A model generated the notes under the pieces. It made no database searches, was not told where the DNA came from, and saw nothing but the letters and a program-made list of their open reading frames with translations. The position numbers were made by a program, and so were the translations under genes. Below are positions 44,198 through 53,056 of a stretch of 64,000 bases of DNA, piece after piece (within the stretch, counting starts at the first letter, position 1; every line of letters starts with the position of its first letter). The stretch comes from Henriciella mobilis (GTDB taxonomy: Bacteria > Pseudomonadota > Alphaproteobacteria > Caulobacterales > Hyphomonadaceae): contig NZ_QWFZ01000039.1 of assembly GCF_003576315.1 (NCBI RefSeq), positions 398,967-462,966 of the forward strand, given 5' to 3'.

Positions 44198-45468
44198 TTA
44201 CCCATATCAAGAATGCCCGCCTGCTCTGTCCCGCCAATGGCTGGGACGAGACCGGCTCCCTGCTGATCGAAGACGGCCAGATCGCCGCCATCGGCAAAGT
44301 ATCAGGCACCGCTGACGAGACCATTGATGCCGGCGGGCTCTGCTTGGCTCCCGGCCTGATCGACCTGCGGGTCAAGACCGGTGAGCCCGGCGCCGAACAG
44401 AAGGAAACGCTTGCCACAGCCTCTCGCGCAGCCGTTGCTGGCGGGGTTACCAGCATGGTCGTCATGCCCGACACCAATCCGGTGATCGACGATGTGGCGC
44501 TCGTCCAGTTCATCACGAACCGTGGCAAGGAGACCTCGCAGGTCCGTATCTATCCTGCCGGCGCCCTGACCAAGGGCCTCAATGGCGAAGCCATGGCCGA
44601 GATCGGGTTGATGGCAGACTCTGGCGCCGTCCTGTTTACCAATGGCGACCGCCCGATTGCCGATACGTCCGTTCTGCGCCGGACCATGGCCTATGCGGCC
44701 AGCTGCGGCGCTCTCGTCTCAAGCCGGGCCGACGATCATGCGCTTGCCAAAGGCGGCGTGATGAATTCCGGCGCGCTCGCAGCCCGCATGGGCCTTTCGG
44801 GCCTGCCGCGTGAGGCAGAGTGGCTCGGGCTTTCACGCGACCTGCTGCTCGCCGAGGCAACGAAATGCGCGCTGCTCATAGACCAGGTTTCGACCGCGCG
44901 TAGCATCGACATCGTCAAGGAGGCCCGGGCGCGCGGCTTGAAGGCGTGGGTCAGCGTTGCGGCCCACCATCTGTTCTTCAATGACCTCGATGTCGGCGAC
45001 TATCTCACCTATTGCAAGGTGAACCCGCCTTTCCGCTCCGAGGACGACCGCCAGGCCCTGATCGAAGCGCTGGCCGCCGGGGAAATCGATGCGGTTGTGT
45101 CCGCCCACGACCCCCAGCCGCCGGAGGAAAAGCGCCTGCCCTTCGCCGAAGCCAGCTTCGGGGCGGCCGGACTGGAGACGGTCCTCTCGGCACTCCTGGC
45201 GCTGGTGCAGGACGAGCGGTTGTCCATGCTCGACGCTCTGATGCCGGTAACGGCCAGCCCCGCCAGCATCATCGGGCTCCCGCAGGGCCAGCTGGTCGAA
45301 GGGGCTCCCGCCGACCTGGTCCTGTTCGATCCGGAAAAACCGTGGCTGTGCGTGCGCGAACAGCTTCGCTCACGATCGCTCAATTCGCCCTTTGACGGCC
45401 GGCGCATGGTCGGGCGTGTCATGCGGACCATCATCGCCGGCGAGACGGTATTCGAACGGAAAGACTAG
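44194..45468 (+). CDS. pyrC': Dihydroorotase-like protein (PyrC'/PyrX), metal ligands lost
   Basis: 424 residues, homologous to class I dihydroorotase, the amidohydrolase TIM barrel. The zinc-binding DxHxH is DLRVK, with Arg59 and Lys61 in place of the histidines. HCED is SRAD, with Ser177 and Ala179. TDHAPH is SAHDPQ. Only the AHHL histidine remains, so catalysis is not expected. Such chains act as structural partners of PyrB in Pseudomonas. The 4-base overlap with pyrB fits that. An active DHOase should exist elsewhere. It shares the CTAG stop with the tetR gene. Confidence 0.88.
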   Translation: MITHIKNARLLCPANGWDETGSLLIEDGQIAAIGKVSGTADETIDAGGLCLAPGLIDLRVKTGEPGAEQKETLATASRAAVAGGVTSMVVMPDTNPVIDDVALVQFITNRGKETSQVRIYPAGALTKGLNGEAMAEIGLMADSGAVLFTNGDRPIADTSVLRRTMAYAASCGALVSSRADDHALAKGGVMNSGALAARMGLSGLPREAEWLGLSRDLLLAEATKCALLIDQVSTARSIDIVKEARARGLKAWVSVAAHHLFFNDLDVGDYLTYCKVNPPFRSEDDRQALIEALAAGEIDAVVSAHDPQPPEEKRLPFAEASFGAAGLETVLSALLALVQDERLSMLDALMPVTASPASIIGLPQGQLVEGAPADLVLFDPEKPWLCVREQLRSRSLNSPFDGRRMVGRVMRTIIAGETVFERKD

Positions 45469-46046
45469 ATCCCGGCCCGCAACACGCTGATCAGGCGTTC
45501 GCGGAAAGCCGTCTCATCGATGCGAATTCCCCGGGTGAGAACATCGAGTTCAGCCCCACGGCAGATCGCGGTTAGAAGGTTGGCCGTCCGGTGGGCATCG
45601 GGGTGACCAAGCGCTTCGAGCGCCGATCCGATGGCGCGCGGCAGCTGCGCTGACCAGGCCATGACGGCATCCTTCAGCTTCGGATCACGCTGCGCATTGG
45701 CGATCATCTCGCACTCGAAGGTGGCAAGCTCAGCCTGTTCAGGTCCAAGGCTCGTCATCGTTGCCAGGAAGCGTGCGATCTCCTCGAACGACGTCAAAGG
45801 GCGGGCGGCCAGGGCCTCGTCCAGACCTCGCGAATAGTCGGACATGTAGAGATCGAATGCGCCCTCGATCAGCGACTCACGGCCCTTGAAATGATAGGTC
45901 AGCGTGCCCGGCGACATCTTCATTGCCGATGCCAGAAGGCGATGGGTGACCCGGTCTGCTCCGTGTCTTGCGATGAGGCCGATCACCTCTCTCAGGATGC
46001 GCTCTCGGATGTTTGGCGCACCGGGCTGATTTCGTTTTCGAGCCAT
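45465..46046 (-). CDS. TetR family transcriptional regulator
   Basis: 193 residues. The N-terminal helix-turn-helix (about 10-60) contains IRERILREVIGLIARHGADR, then TLTYHFKGRESLIEGAFDLY, the TetR signature. The remainder is an unassigned ligand-binding domain. The ATG at 46046 is directly preceded by a 16-base dyad (46049-46064) that covers the AGGAA ribosome-binding site, suggesting autoregulation. It is convergent with pyrC', sharing a CTAG stop. Confidence 0.88.
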   Translation of the reverse strand: MARKRNQPGAPNIRERILREVIGLIARHGADRVTHRLLASAMKMSPGTLTYHFKGRESLIEGAFDLYMSDYSRGLDEALAARPLTSFEEIARFLATMTSLGPEQAELATFECEMIANAQRDPKLKDAVMAWSAQLPRAIGSALEALGHPDAHRTANLLTAICRGAELDVLTRGIRIDETAFRERLISVLRAGI

Positions 46047-46048
46047 TA

Positions 46049-46505
46049 TCGTACATTCCTACGACGAACTTCCAGCCACTTGCAAGCCCCATACGCGATG
46101 CACGGCCATTGTGTTTGGTCGGCTAGATCGCTGACTTTAAGCTCTACGCACCGGAAGGATCTCTTCCGGGATTTCCAGACCCAATGGATGACTGCCTCGT
46201 ACTTTTGAACGACGCATTTCGAGTACCAACCGCCGCACATGAATCTCCATCCTGTCAGGCCGGAAATAGGCAGAGAGGGAGCCCAGAACCACAATCGTAC
46301 AAAAACACGAAAATTCCAATTTCGCGCTTTTCACATCTAATCCCGCTCGCAGGCCAGGCCGAAAAATGAAGCGGTAATGGCACAGGCGAAAATCGGCCTT
46401 GAGATTCTCCTATCAGGAGAGTGCCTTCCGCATCCTGTAATGTTTTCGGGTTTGACAGCTCGTACAGGCATGCTTGAAATCAACCTCAATCGTACGATTG
46501 CACGA
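46049..46505 (+). repeat. Four-copy TCGTAC-N6-ACGA operator-like array
   Basis: Four copies: TCGTACATTCCTACGA (46049-46064), TCGTACTTTTGAACGA (46197-46212), TCGTACAAAAACACGA (46295-46310) and TCGTACGATTGCACGA (46490-46505). All read TCGTAC, six variable bases, ACGA; TCGT and ACGA are mirrored halves. A lone half-site TCGTAC is at 46460-46465, and CAATCGTACGATTG (46487-46500) is a 14-base perfect palindrome around the fourth. The size suits a TetR-family dimer, and the first copy abuts the tetR start codon. Confidence 0.65.
46452..46480 (+). promoter_or_regulatory. Candidate promoter upstream of plsY with operator sites
   Basis: TTGACA (46452-46457), a 17-base spacer and TGAAAT (46475-46480, four of six matches). 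The spacer contains TCGTAC, and the palindrome and fourth dyad lie just after the -10 where transcription would start. The nearest downstream gene is plsY. Confidence 0.4.
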
Positions 46506-46638
46506 TAATTTCCCCGGCGACCCTGATGGCTGGTCAAGCCACTTCACCCCTTGAGCACGGCTTGACGGGTTCCGGCTTCAGACAGACAAGACAGATGAAC
46601 CGCCGCATCCTCGACCGGCGACCGAAACAGGGCTGCCC

Positions 46639-47250
46639 ATGACCTATCTCCCATTCGTGCTCGCCGCCCTCGGCGGCTACCTGCTCGGCTCCATTCCGTT
46701 CGGTTTGCTCATCACCCGGGCCGCAGGTCTCGGAGACATCCGCACGATCGGCTCCGGGAATATCGGGGCAACGAATGTCCTTCGAACCGGCCGCAAGGAT
46801 CTGGCCCTGGCGACCCTGCTGCTCGACAGTTTCAAGGCCGGTCTCGCGGTCCTGATCTTCACGCTCGTCTTCTCGGACAGGAATACGGGATTGATCGCGG
46901 GCGCGGCCGCCTTCCTCGGACACTGCTATCCGGCGTGGCTCGGCTTCAAGGGTGGCAAAGGTGTCGCTACCTATGCCGGCCTCCTGGTCTTCGCCTCCCT
47001 GAAGGGATTGATGATTGGCGGCCCTGCCTGGCTGATCATGTTCCTCGTCTTCCGGATCTCTTCGCTGGCCGCCCTGACAGCAGCCGCCCTTGTTCCGGTC
47101 GGCGCCTTCCTGCTGGGTGAGACGCATTTTGCTGTCGCTGTACTTGCCGCCCTGAGTGTACTCGTCTTCTGGACACACCGGGCCAACCTCGCCCGGCTGG
47201 TCAAAGGTACGGAACCGAAATTCGGCCAGAAGAAAAAGGATGCCGGATGA
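46639..47250 (+). CDS. plsY: Glycerol-3-phosphate acyltransferase PlsY
   Basis: 203 residues, five predicted membrane helices. It acylates glycerol-3-phosphate at sn-1 with acyl phosphate, the first step of phospholipid synthesis. SGNIGATNVLRTGRK and GHCYPAWLGFKGGKGVAT are the catalytic motifs. It overlaps dprA by four bases. The upstream region has a candidate TetR-regulated promoter. Confidence 0.95.
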   Translation: MTYLPFVLAALGGYLLGSIPFGLLITRAAGLGDIRTIGSGNIGATNVLRTGRKDLALATLLLDSFKAGLAVLIFTLVFSDRNTGLIAGAAAFLGHCYPAWLGFKGGKGVATYAGLLVFASLKGLMIGGPAWLIMFLVFRISSLAALTAAALVPVGAFLLGETHFAVAVLAALSVLVFWTHRANLARLVKGTEPKFGQKKKDAG

Positions 47251-48323
47251 CACCGCCGGCGAGCGAGGCAGACCTGGCTGAATGGGTCGCCCTCGCCCGG
47301 GCACCCCGCATCGGGCCAGTGACATTCTTCCAGCTTCTGGACCGGTTCGGCACACCGGGCGACGCGCTCGCTGGCATGGCCTCCATAAATGCCGACATGG
47401 ATGCGGCGCGCCGTGAAATCGATGACGTCCGGCAGGCCGGTGCAACGATCCTGACAGCCGCTGACCCGCGTTTTCCGAAAGCGCTGTCGCACCTGTCGCC
47501 CCCACCGCCCCTGATCACGGCGATTGGCAAGCTCGACCTGCTCAACCGGCCCGCAATAGCGCTTGTGGGCGCAAGGGATGCGTCAGCTGCCGGCCGGAAG
47601 ATTGCGCGCCAGCTCAGCACGGCCATCGGTCAGGCCGGTCTCGTGACCATCTCCGGCATGGCGCGCGGTATCGACGGCGAAGTCCACGCCGCAAGCCTCG
47701 ACACGGGAACCGTCGCGGTGCTTGCAGGTGGGGCTGACCAAGTCTACCCGCCGCAGCACCGCGACCTTTATGAGGCCATTTGCCAACAGGGCGCTGTGGT
47801 CTCCGAACGCGCCTTCGGCCACCGCGCAACCGCGCGCGATTTTCCGCGCCGGAACCGGATTGTAACAGGCCTTGCTGTTGGAACAGTCGTGGTCGAGGCG
47901 GCCGAGCGGTCCGGATCGCTGATTTCAGCCCGCATGGCTGGCGAACAGGGCCGCGAAGTGATGGCCGTGCCCGGCTCGCCGCTCGATCCGCGCGCCGCCG
48001 GGACAAACCGACTGATCCGCAACGGCGCAACGCTGGTTCGTCACGGTGCTGACGTACTCGAAGCTGTGTCCGGACAGATTGGCGAGCAGCATGCGTTCTC
48101 CTTTTCCCCGCCGATGCCACTCGATCCGTCATTCGAAGACGAGCCGCCCGGCGGCGATCTCGCAGCACGTATCCTCGAGGCCCTGTCACCCACCCCGATG
48201 CCGATTTCCGAGATTGCACGCGCCAGCCAATGTTCAGCCCGCCAGTGCGCCGCCCTGTTGATGGAACTTGAAATCGAGGGCAAAGCGCTGACCCATGCGG
48301 GTGGTCTGGCCTCCAGGGCCTGA
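47247..48323 (+). CDS. dprA: DNA processing protein DprA
   Basis: 358 residues. It loads RecA on single-stranded DNA during natural transformation. The Rossmann-like core has VALVGARDASAAGRKIARQL-type sequence, SGMARGIDGEVH, GTVAVLAGGADQVYPPQH and GTVVVEAAERSGSL. A C-terminal winged-helix DML1-like domain (about 300-358) is present. It follows plsY in the common plsY-dprA arrangement. Confidence 0.94.
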   Translation: MTPPASEADLAEWVALARAPRIGPVTFFQLLDRFGTPGDALAGMASINADMDAARREIDDVRQAGATILTAADPRFPKALSHLSPPPPLITAIGKLDLLNRPAIALVGARDASAAGRKIARQLSTAIGQAGLVTISGMARGIDGEVHAASLDTGTVAVLAGGADQVYPPQHRDLYEAICQQGAVVSERAFGHRATARDFPRRNRIVTGLAVGTVVVEAAERSGSLISARMAGEQGREVMAVPGSPLDPRAAGTNRLIRNGATLVRHGADVLEAVSGQIGEQHAFSFSPPMPLDPSFEDEPPGGDLAARILEALSPTPMPISEIARASQCSARQCAALLMELEIEGKALTHAGGLASRA

Positions 48324-48436
48324 CCGGAACGCAACAGGTTTGGTGAATTCCCGGCAAGCTTGAGCCTCAATGGCTGGACGCAGTTGCCGGTGCCGCTTAT
48401 GCGGTTTGGTTGGAATAGAGTAAATCGGGAGGCCCC

Positions 48437-50623
48437 ATGGGCGTCTGGAAAACTGCGTCTGCAGCCTGTCTGCTTGGCTCGCTGGGCCCGGTGGCTTTCG
48501 CGCAAGCCGTGGCTCCGGAGGCCCCGGCCGAGGCATCCCGCGTCTCGCTGACCGCAGACAATGTCTACGTGCTCGAGGAAGAGAACCTCGTTGTCGCTGA
48601 AGGCAACGTCCAGGCCGAATATGAAGGCCGGGTGATGACGGCCGACAAGCTGACCTACAACCGGCTGACCGCAAAGGTGCGCGCGCAGGGCAATGTCGTC
48701 GTCCTCGAACCCGACGGCACGCAGCGCTTCGCGGACGAGATCGAGACGGATGCGGATCTTGCCAATGGCTACGCCGCAAACTTCGCGATGCGCACACCAG
48801 AAGGCGCAACGGCGTCCGCCAATCTGGCCACGCGTGAGAACGAGACCTATAACACGCTCGACCGCGCCATCTTCACCGCATGCGCACTTTGCGAAGGCGA
48901 CTCGACACCGACATGGGCGATCCGCGCCCGCAAGGCGGTCTTCAACGAAGAGTCGGGCATGTACAGCTATCGCGATGCGGTACTGGAAGTGGCCGGCATA
49001 CCGGTTATCTACCTTCCCTATTTCGCGCACCCCGACCCGGAAGCTGAACGCCGCTCAGGTTTCCTGTTTCCGACGGTCGGGAGCTCGTCCAAGCGCGGGA
49101 TCGTCTACCAGCAACCTTACTTCTGGGCCATTTCGCCCTATCAGGACCTGACCGTTTCGCCGATGCTGAACACGAAGGTGAATCCGCTGATCGAGCTGGA
49201 TTACCGCAAGCGGTTCTGGTCCGGCCAGGTGAACTTCAATGGCAGCTTCACCTACGAGCAGAACTTCGACAGTGACGGCGAAAAATTCGGCGAGAAGGAG
49301 TGGCGCGGCCACATCTTCGGCAACGGCAAGTTCCAGATCACGGACAACTGGCTGTGGGGCTTCGGTGTCGAAAAGGCGAGCGACGACCTTTATACAAGGC
49401 GCTACGACATCGACGGCGAAAACGAGCAACGCGGTCTCTATACCAACCAGCCTCGCCTGCTGCTTTCGCAGGTCTTTGCGCAGGGCCAGTCGAGCAACTG
49501 GTATGCCGACGCATCGTTGCTCACCTTCGACAGTTTGCGATTCGACGATGCCCGCGAAGACGCCATCGCCGACGTCCTGCCGCTTGGCTATGCCGAGCGC
49601 GTCTTCGACCTGGACAAGTACGGCTATGCCAGCGTGAACATGTCGACCGCCTACCTCACGCGCGACGCAGGCGCCGACAGCCTGCGAACGTCTGTCGGAT
49701 CGGAATGGTCGGTTCGCAAGGTCCTGCCCGGCGGCATCCTCGCCGAGCCCTTCGCCGAAGCGCGCTTCGACCATTACCAGATCGATGATTTTCCTGCCGC
49801 TGGCGACAGCAGCTCCGTCGAGCGCGCCTTCGGGACCGCGGGTCTGGAAGTGTCCTACCCTTTCTTCCGGCCAGGCAAATCCGTCGATATCACCATCGAA
49901 CCGATCGTGATGGGCGCGGTCGGCACGAGCGGCGCGAATGAAGACGCCATCCCGATCGAGGACGGCAACTATTTCGAGCTCGACACGTCCTCCCTTTTCG
50001 AAGGCAACGCCCAGGTGGGCTATGACCTTTATGAGGGCGACAGCAAGATTTCTGCGGGGATCTCTACCGTGGCGCGGTGGAAATCCGGGGTCGAGTTCTC
50101 GGCGCTTGCCGGCAAACGCTGGCGCAACCGCAACGACCCGGCCTTCGACGAGCCCAGCGGCCTGGACGGTACGTCGAGCGACTGGGTCGGCGCCTTCGCA
50201 CTCGAACTCGGCAATCCGCTGAGTATCCAGGCGAAAGTCCGCCTTGACGACGAAACCCTCGAAATGAACCGGATCGATACCGGCCTCAACCTTTCGCTCG
50301 ACCGGGTCAAGGCGAACGCCCTCTATTACCAAATCAAGCAGGATGTGTCCCAGTCCGGCCAGCGCCAGGAGGGTGTACTCCTGACGTCAGAGGTCTCCGT
50401 TACGGACAATTACTTCCTGCTCTACGGGCTGCAGCGCGACATCGAAGGCAATCGCGACATCCGCCACTCGCTGGGTGTTGGATACGAGGATGACTGTTCG
50501 CGATTCGAACTGGTTTTTGAGCGATCCGAACAGATCGACCGGCAGCTCGGACCGTCGGATTCCGTCCTGTTCAGGTTCGCCCTGAAATCGCTCGGGAATG
50601 TCGGCTCGTCCAATTTCGACTGA
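48437..50623 (+). CDS. lptD: LPS assembly outer-membrane protein LptD
   Basis: 728 residues. A signal peptide (about 1-23, ending VAFAQA) is followed by an OstA-type beta-jellyroll (about 40-140, LTADNVYVLEEENLVVAEGN). A long beta-barrel domain fills the rest. It inserts lipopolysaccharide into the outer membrane with LptE. Only three mature cysteines exist, a CALC pair in the N-terminal domain and one near residue 697 (DDCSRF); Escherichia coli LptD has four. It begins the lptD-surA-pdxA-rsmA group. Confidence 0.93.
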   Translation: MGVWKTASAACLLGSLGPVAFAQAVAPEAPAEASRVSLTADNVYVLEEENLVVAEGNVQAEYEGRVMTADKLTYNRLTAKVRAQGNVVVLEPDGTQRFADEIETDADLANGYAANFAMRTPEGATASANLATRENETYNTLDRAIFTACALCEGDSTPTWAIRARKAVFNEESGMYSYRDAVLEVAGIPVIYLPYFAHPDPEAERRSGFLFPTVGSSSKRGIVYQQPYFWAISPYQDLTVSPMLNTKVNPLIELDYRKRFWSGQVNFNGSFTYEQNFDSDGEKFGEKEWRGHIFGNGKFQITDNWLWGFGVEKASDDLYTRRYDIDGENEQRGLYTNQPRLLLSQVFAQGQSSNWYADASLLTFDSLRFDDAREDAIADVLPLGYAERVFDLDKYGYASVNMSTAYLTRDAGADSLRTSVGSEWSVRKVLPGGILAEPFAEARFDHYQIDDFPAAGDSSSVERAFGTAGLEVSYPFFRPGKSVDITIEPIVMGAVGTSGANEDAIPIEDGNYFELDTSSLFEGNAQVGYDLYEGDSKISAGISTVARWKSGVEFSALAGKRWRNRNDPAFDEPSGLDGTSSDWVGAFALELGNPLSIQAKVRLDDETLEMNRIDTGLNLSLDRVKANALYYQIKQDVSQSGQRQEGVLLTSEVSVTDNYFLLYGLQRDIEGNRDIRHSLGVGYEDDCSRFELVFERSEQIDRQLGPSDSVLFRFALKSLGNVGSSNFD

Positions 50624-50738
50624 TGCGTGCACGAATGAGACCGTACTGGAATCGCTGCATTGCCTCTCGCAACTGTGACGGTATGGTTCGCCATAATTTC
50701 AGCGTCTTGCCGTGCGACACCGGCAAGCGGAGGTTCGT

Positions 50739-51980
50739 ATGATTAGATTAGCTGCCACGGCCATCGCACTGGCCCTGACCGCACCGGCCGCGATGGCGCC
50801 CAGTCACGCTCAGGAAGCCCAGACAATCGAGGGCATTGTCGCGATCGTGAACGATCAGCCCATTTCCTATAGCGACGTACGCCAGCGCGCGAGCCTGCTG
50901 CTTCTGACACTCGGCGCGCAGCGTCCAACGCCGGAGCAGCAGCAACAGATTGCAGCGCAAGCCCTGGACGAGTTGATCGACGAGAAGCTCCAGCTTCAGG
51001 AAGCGGCCGAATACGAAGTGGAAATATCGCAGGAAGACATCAACCGCTCGATCGAGGACATGGCGCGCCAGTCGGGCCTCGACCGGGAGACGCTGATTGG
51101 CGTCTTGCGCCAGGCCAATGTCGACCCGCAAAGCCTTGAAGCACAGATGAGGGCGGAGATCGCCTGGCGGCGGATCATGGGCGGCCTTTACGGCTCGCGC
51201 ATCCGGATTTCGTCCAACCAGATCGATGAGCGGCTGAAGCGCCTGGAGGCTGCCTCGCAAGAGACCCAGTACCGACTTGGCGAGATTTTCCTCTACACCG
51301 CCAATGAGACAGAGAAGCAGCAGGCCCTGCAAGGTGCCAGCACGATTATCGAGCAATTGCAGAACGGTGCCCCGTTTGAAGTGGCTGCCGAGCGCTTTTC
51401 TTCAGCGCCCACGGCGGCGACGGGCGGCGATATGGGCTTTGTTTCGCTTGAGGATGTTGATCCGGCTGTCGCCGAGGTTGTCCGCTCAATGGACGAGGCT
51501 GGACTCAGTGCGCCTATCGCTGTCGAGAACGGCGTGTACATCATTGAATACCGCGGCAAACGCGATCCTTCCGAGACGTTCACCGTGGTTGATATGGTCC
51601 GCCTCGCGGTGGGCAACAATTCCGAGGAAGACCTGCTCGCCGCAACCGCCGCGGCCTCTGACTGCGAAACCGCAAGAGAAGTGGCCAGTAACGACCCGAA
51701 CCTCGAAGCCAGCGACCTTTCGGATGTGAGGCTGAGTGACCTGGGCCCTGAAGCGCAGGCGATGATCGACGCCGTCGAGATCGGCGGTCATACCGATATC
51801 ATGGCAATGGGTGGTTCGCTCGGCGTGATGTATCTGTGCAATCGGGAGCAGTCGGGGGATACCCTTCCAACCCGCGACCAGATCGAGGATCAGCTCTATG
51901 GCCGCCAGCTCAACATGATCTCGCAACGCGAGCTGCGGAACCTGCGCCGGGAAGCCACAATCATCCAGCGCGGCAGCTAG
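50739..51980 (+). CDS. surA: SurA-like periplasmic peptidyl-prolyl isomerase
   Basis: 413 residues from the ATG at 50739, with GCGGAGG upstream. Signal peptide about 1-24 (ALTAPAAMAPSHAQ). An N-terminal SurA_N domain (IEGIVAIVNDQPISYSDVRQ) leads into a central parvulin domain (FEVAAERFSSAPTAATGGD, then MGFVSLED), with one parvulin unit recognisable. It chaperones outer-membrane proteins, including LptD just upstream. Confidence 0.9.
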   Translation: MIRLAATAIALALTAPAAMAPSHAQEAQTIEGIVAIVNDQPISYSDVRQRASLLLLTLGAQRPTPEQQQQIAAQALDELIDEKLQLQEAAEYEVEISQEDINRSIEDMARQSGLDRETLIGVLRQANVDPQSLEAQMRAEIAWRRIMGGLYGSRIRISSNQIDERLKRLEAASQETQYRLGEIFLYTANETEKQQALQGASTIIEQLQNGAPFEVAAERFSSAPTAATGGDMGFVSLEDVDPAVAEVVRSMDEAGLSAPIAVENGVYIIEYRGKRDPSETFTVVDMVRLAVGNNSEEDLLAATAAASDCETAREVASNDPNLEASDLSDVRLSDLGPEAQAMIDAVEIGGHTDIMAMGGSLGVMYLCNREQSGDTLPTRDQIEDQLYGRQLNMISQRELRNLRREATIIQRGS

Positions 51981-52048
51981 GAGCCAAGGTCGGCTGACCA
52001 TCGCCGCGGTGTTGCCAGCGCCGTCTTCATGGCGCACATGGACCACGC

Positions 52049-53056
52049 ATGACGTCGCATTCTTCTTCCCTTCCTCTGGCTGTGACCATGGGAGACCCAG
52101 CGGGCTGCGGCCCGCAAATCACCGCACGCGCCTGGCAGGCCCTGCGGGAGGATGCTGGGGCACCCTTCTATGTCATCGCGGAAGCGGACCTTTTCGACTG
52201 CGCAACGCGTGACATTTCAAATCCTGCAGACGCGGCTTCCGTCTTTCCGACAGCCCTGCCTGTCCTGCCGCTCAAGGCAGACCTGCCACCGGTAGAGACC
52301 GGCAGACCAAACAGCGCGTCGGCGAAAGGCATTCTGGAGAGTATCGAAACCGCCACGCAACACGCGCTGAACGGACTTGCCGGCGGCGTCGTGACGAATC
52401 CGATCTCGAAAGCGGTGCTGTATTCGGCCGGCTTTGCGCATCCCGGCCACACCGAGTACCTCGCTGCCATCTGCGAAGAGGCTACAACCAAGCCCTGCAA
52501 GCCGGTGATGATGCTTGTCGGCGGCGGCTTGCGGGTTGCGCTTGCCACGATCCACATTCCCCTGATCAGCGTCCCGCTTCACCTGACGCCCGAACACCTC
52601 TCGGAGACGGCGCGGATTACCGCGGAAGCCCTTCACCGTGACTTCGGCATCGCCTCACCGCGCCTTGCTTTCACAGGGCTCAATCCGCACGCAGGCGAAA
52701 GCGGAACGATCGGCACCGAGGAGCGCGACATCATCAACCCGCTCGCTGCGCGCCTGCGCGCCGAGGGCATCGACATCAGCGATGCGCGTCCCGGCGACAC
52801 GGTGTTTGCCGAAATGCTGGACGGGCGCTTCGATGGCATCATTGCCATGACACATGACCAGGGCCTTATTCCGGTGAAGACGCTGGATTTCTGGGGCGGC
52901 GTGAACACAACGCTCGGCCTCCCGATTGTCCGCACCAGCCCGGACCACGGCACCGCCTATGACGCCGCCCGCGACAATGAGGCTCGACCGGACAGCCTGA
53001 TCAGCGCTATCAGGCTCGCCCGCAAGATGGCATCCAACCGGCTTGCTCATGTCTGA
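52049..53056 (+). CDS. pdxA: 4-hydroxythreonine-4-phosphate dehydrogenase
   Basis: 335 residues. It oxidises 4-phosphohydroxy-threonine in the DXP-dependent pathway to pyridoxal phosphate. AVTMGDPAGCGPQI matches the MGDPAGxGPE start, VVTNPISKAVLYSAGF and FPGHTEYLA-like HPGHTEYLAAICEE are the metal- and substrate-binding region. RTSPDHGTAYD near the end is the family signature. Its end overlaps rsmA by eight bases. Confidence 0.96.
   Translation: MTSHSSSLPLAVTMGDPAGCGPQITARAWQALREDAGAPFYVIAEADLFDCATRDISNPADAASVFPTALPVLPLKADLPPVETGRPNSASAKGILESIETATQHALNGLAGGVVTNPISKAVLYSAGFAHPGHTEYLAAICEEATTKPCKPVMMLVGGGLRVALATIHIPLISVPLHLTPEHLSETARITAEALHRDFGIASPRLAFTGLNPHAGESGTIGTEERDIINPLAARLRAEGIDISDARPGDTVFAEMLDGRFDGIIAMTHDQGLIPVKTLDFWGGVNTTLGLPIVRTSPDHGTAYDAARDNEARPDSLISAIRLARKMASNRLAHV

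Larger units (their letters stand above)
46047..46638 (+). other. 592-base intergenic region between tetR and plsY
   Basis: The longest gap in the window and visibly more AT-rich than its surroundings. It contains four 16-base dyads (see next entry), a candidate promoter (46452-46480), a hairpin CCGGAAG/CTTCCGG (46151-46169) and an inverted repeat TCTCCT-ATC-AGGAGA (46406-46420). I find no convincing protein-coding gene; small open frames here have no ribosome-binding site or family similarity. Confidence 0.7.

Noticed and set aside
46046-46294. 82-codon open frame on the minus strand upstream of tetR
   Set aside because: Sequence is rich in Trp, Cys and Arg with no recognisable domain or ribosome-binding site; it runs through two operator dyads.
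49055-50332. Long open frame on the minus strand inside lptD (425 codons)
   Set aside because: A shadow of GC-rich codon use in lptD; no domain, no ribosome-binding site, and the opposite strand is a clear family member. The same applies to 24488-25564 in topA, 655-1602 in accC and 56773-58065 in fabF/acpP.
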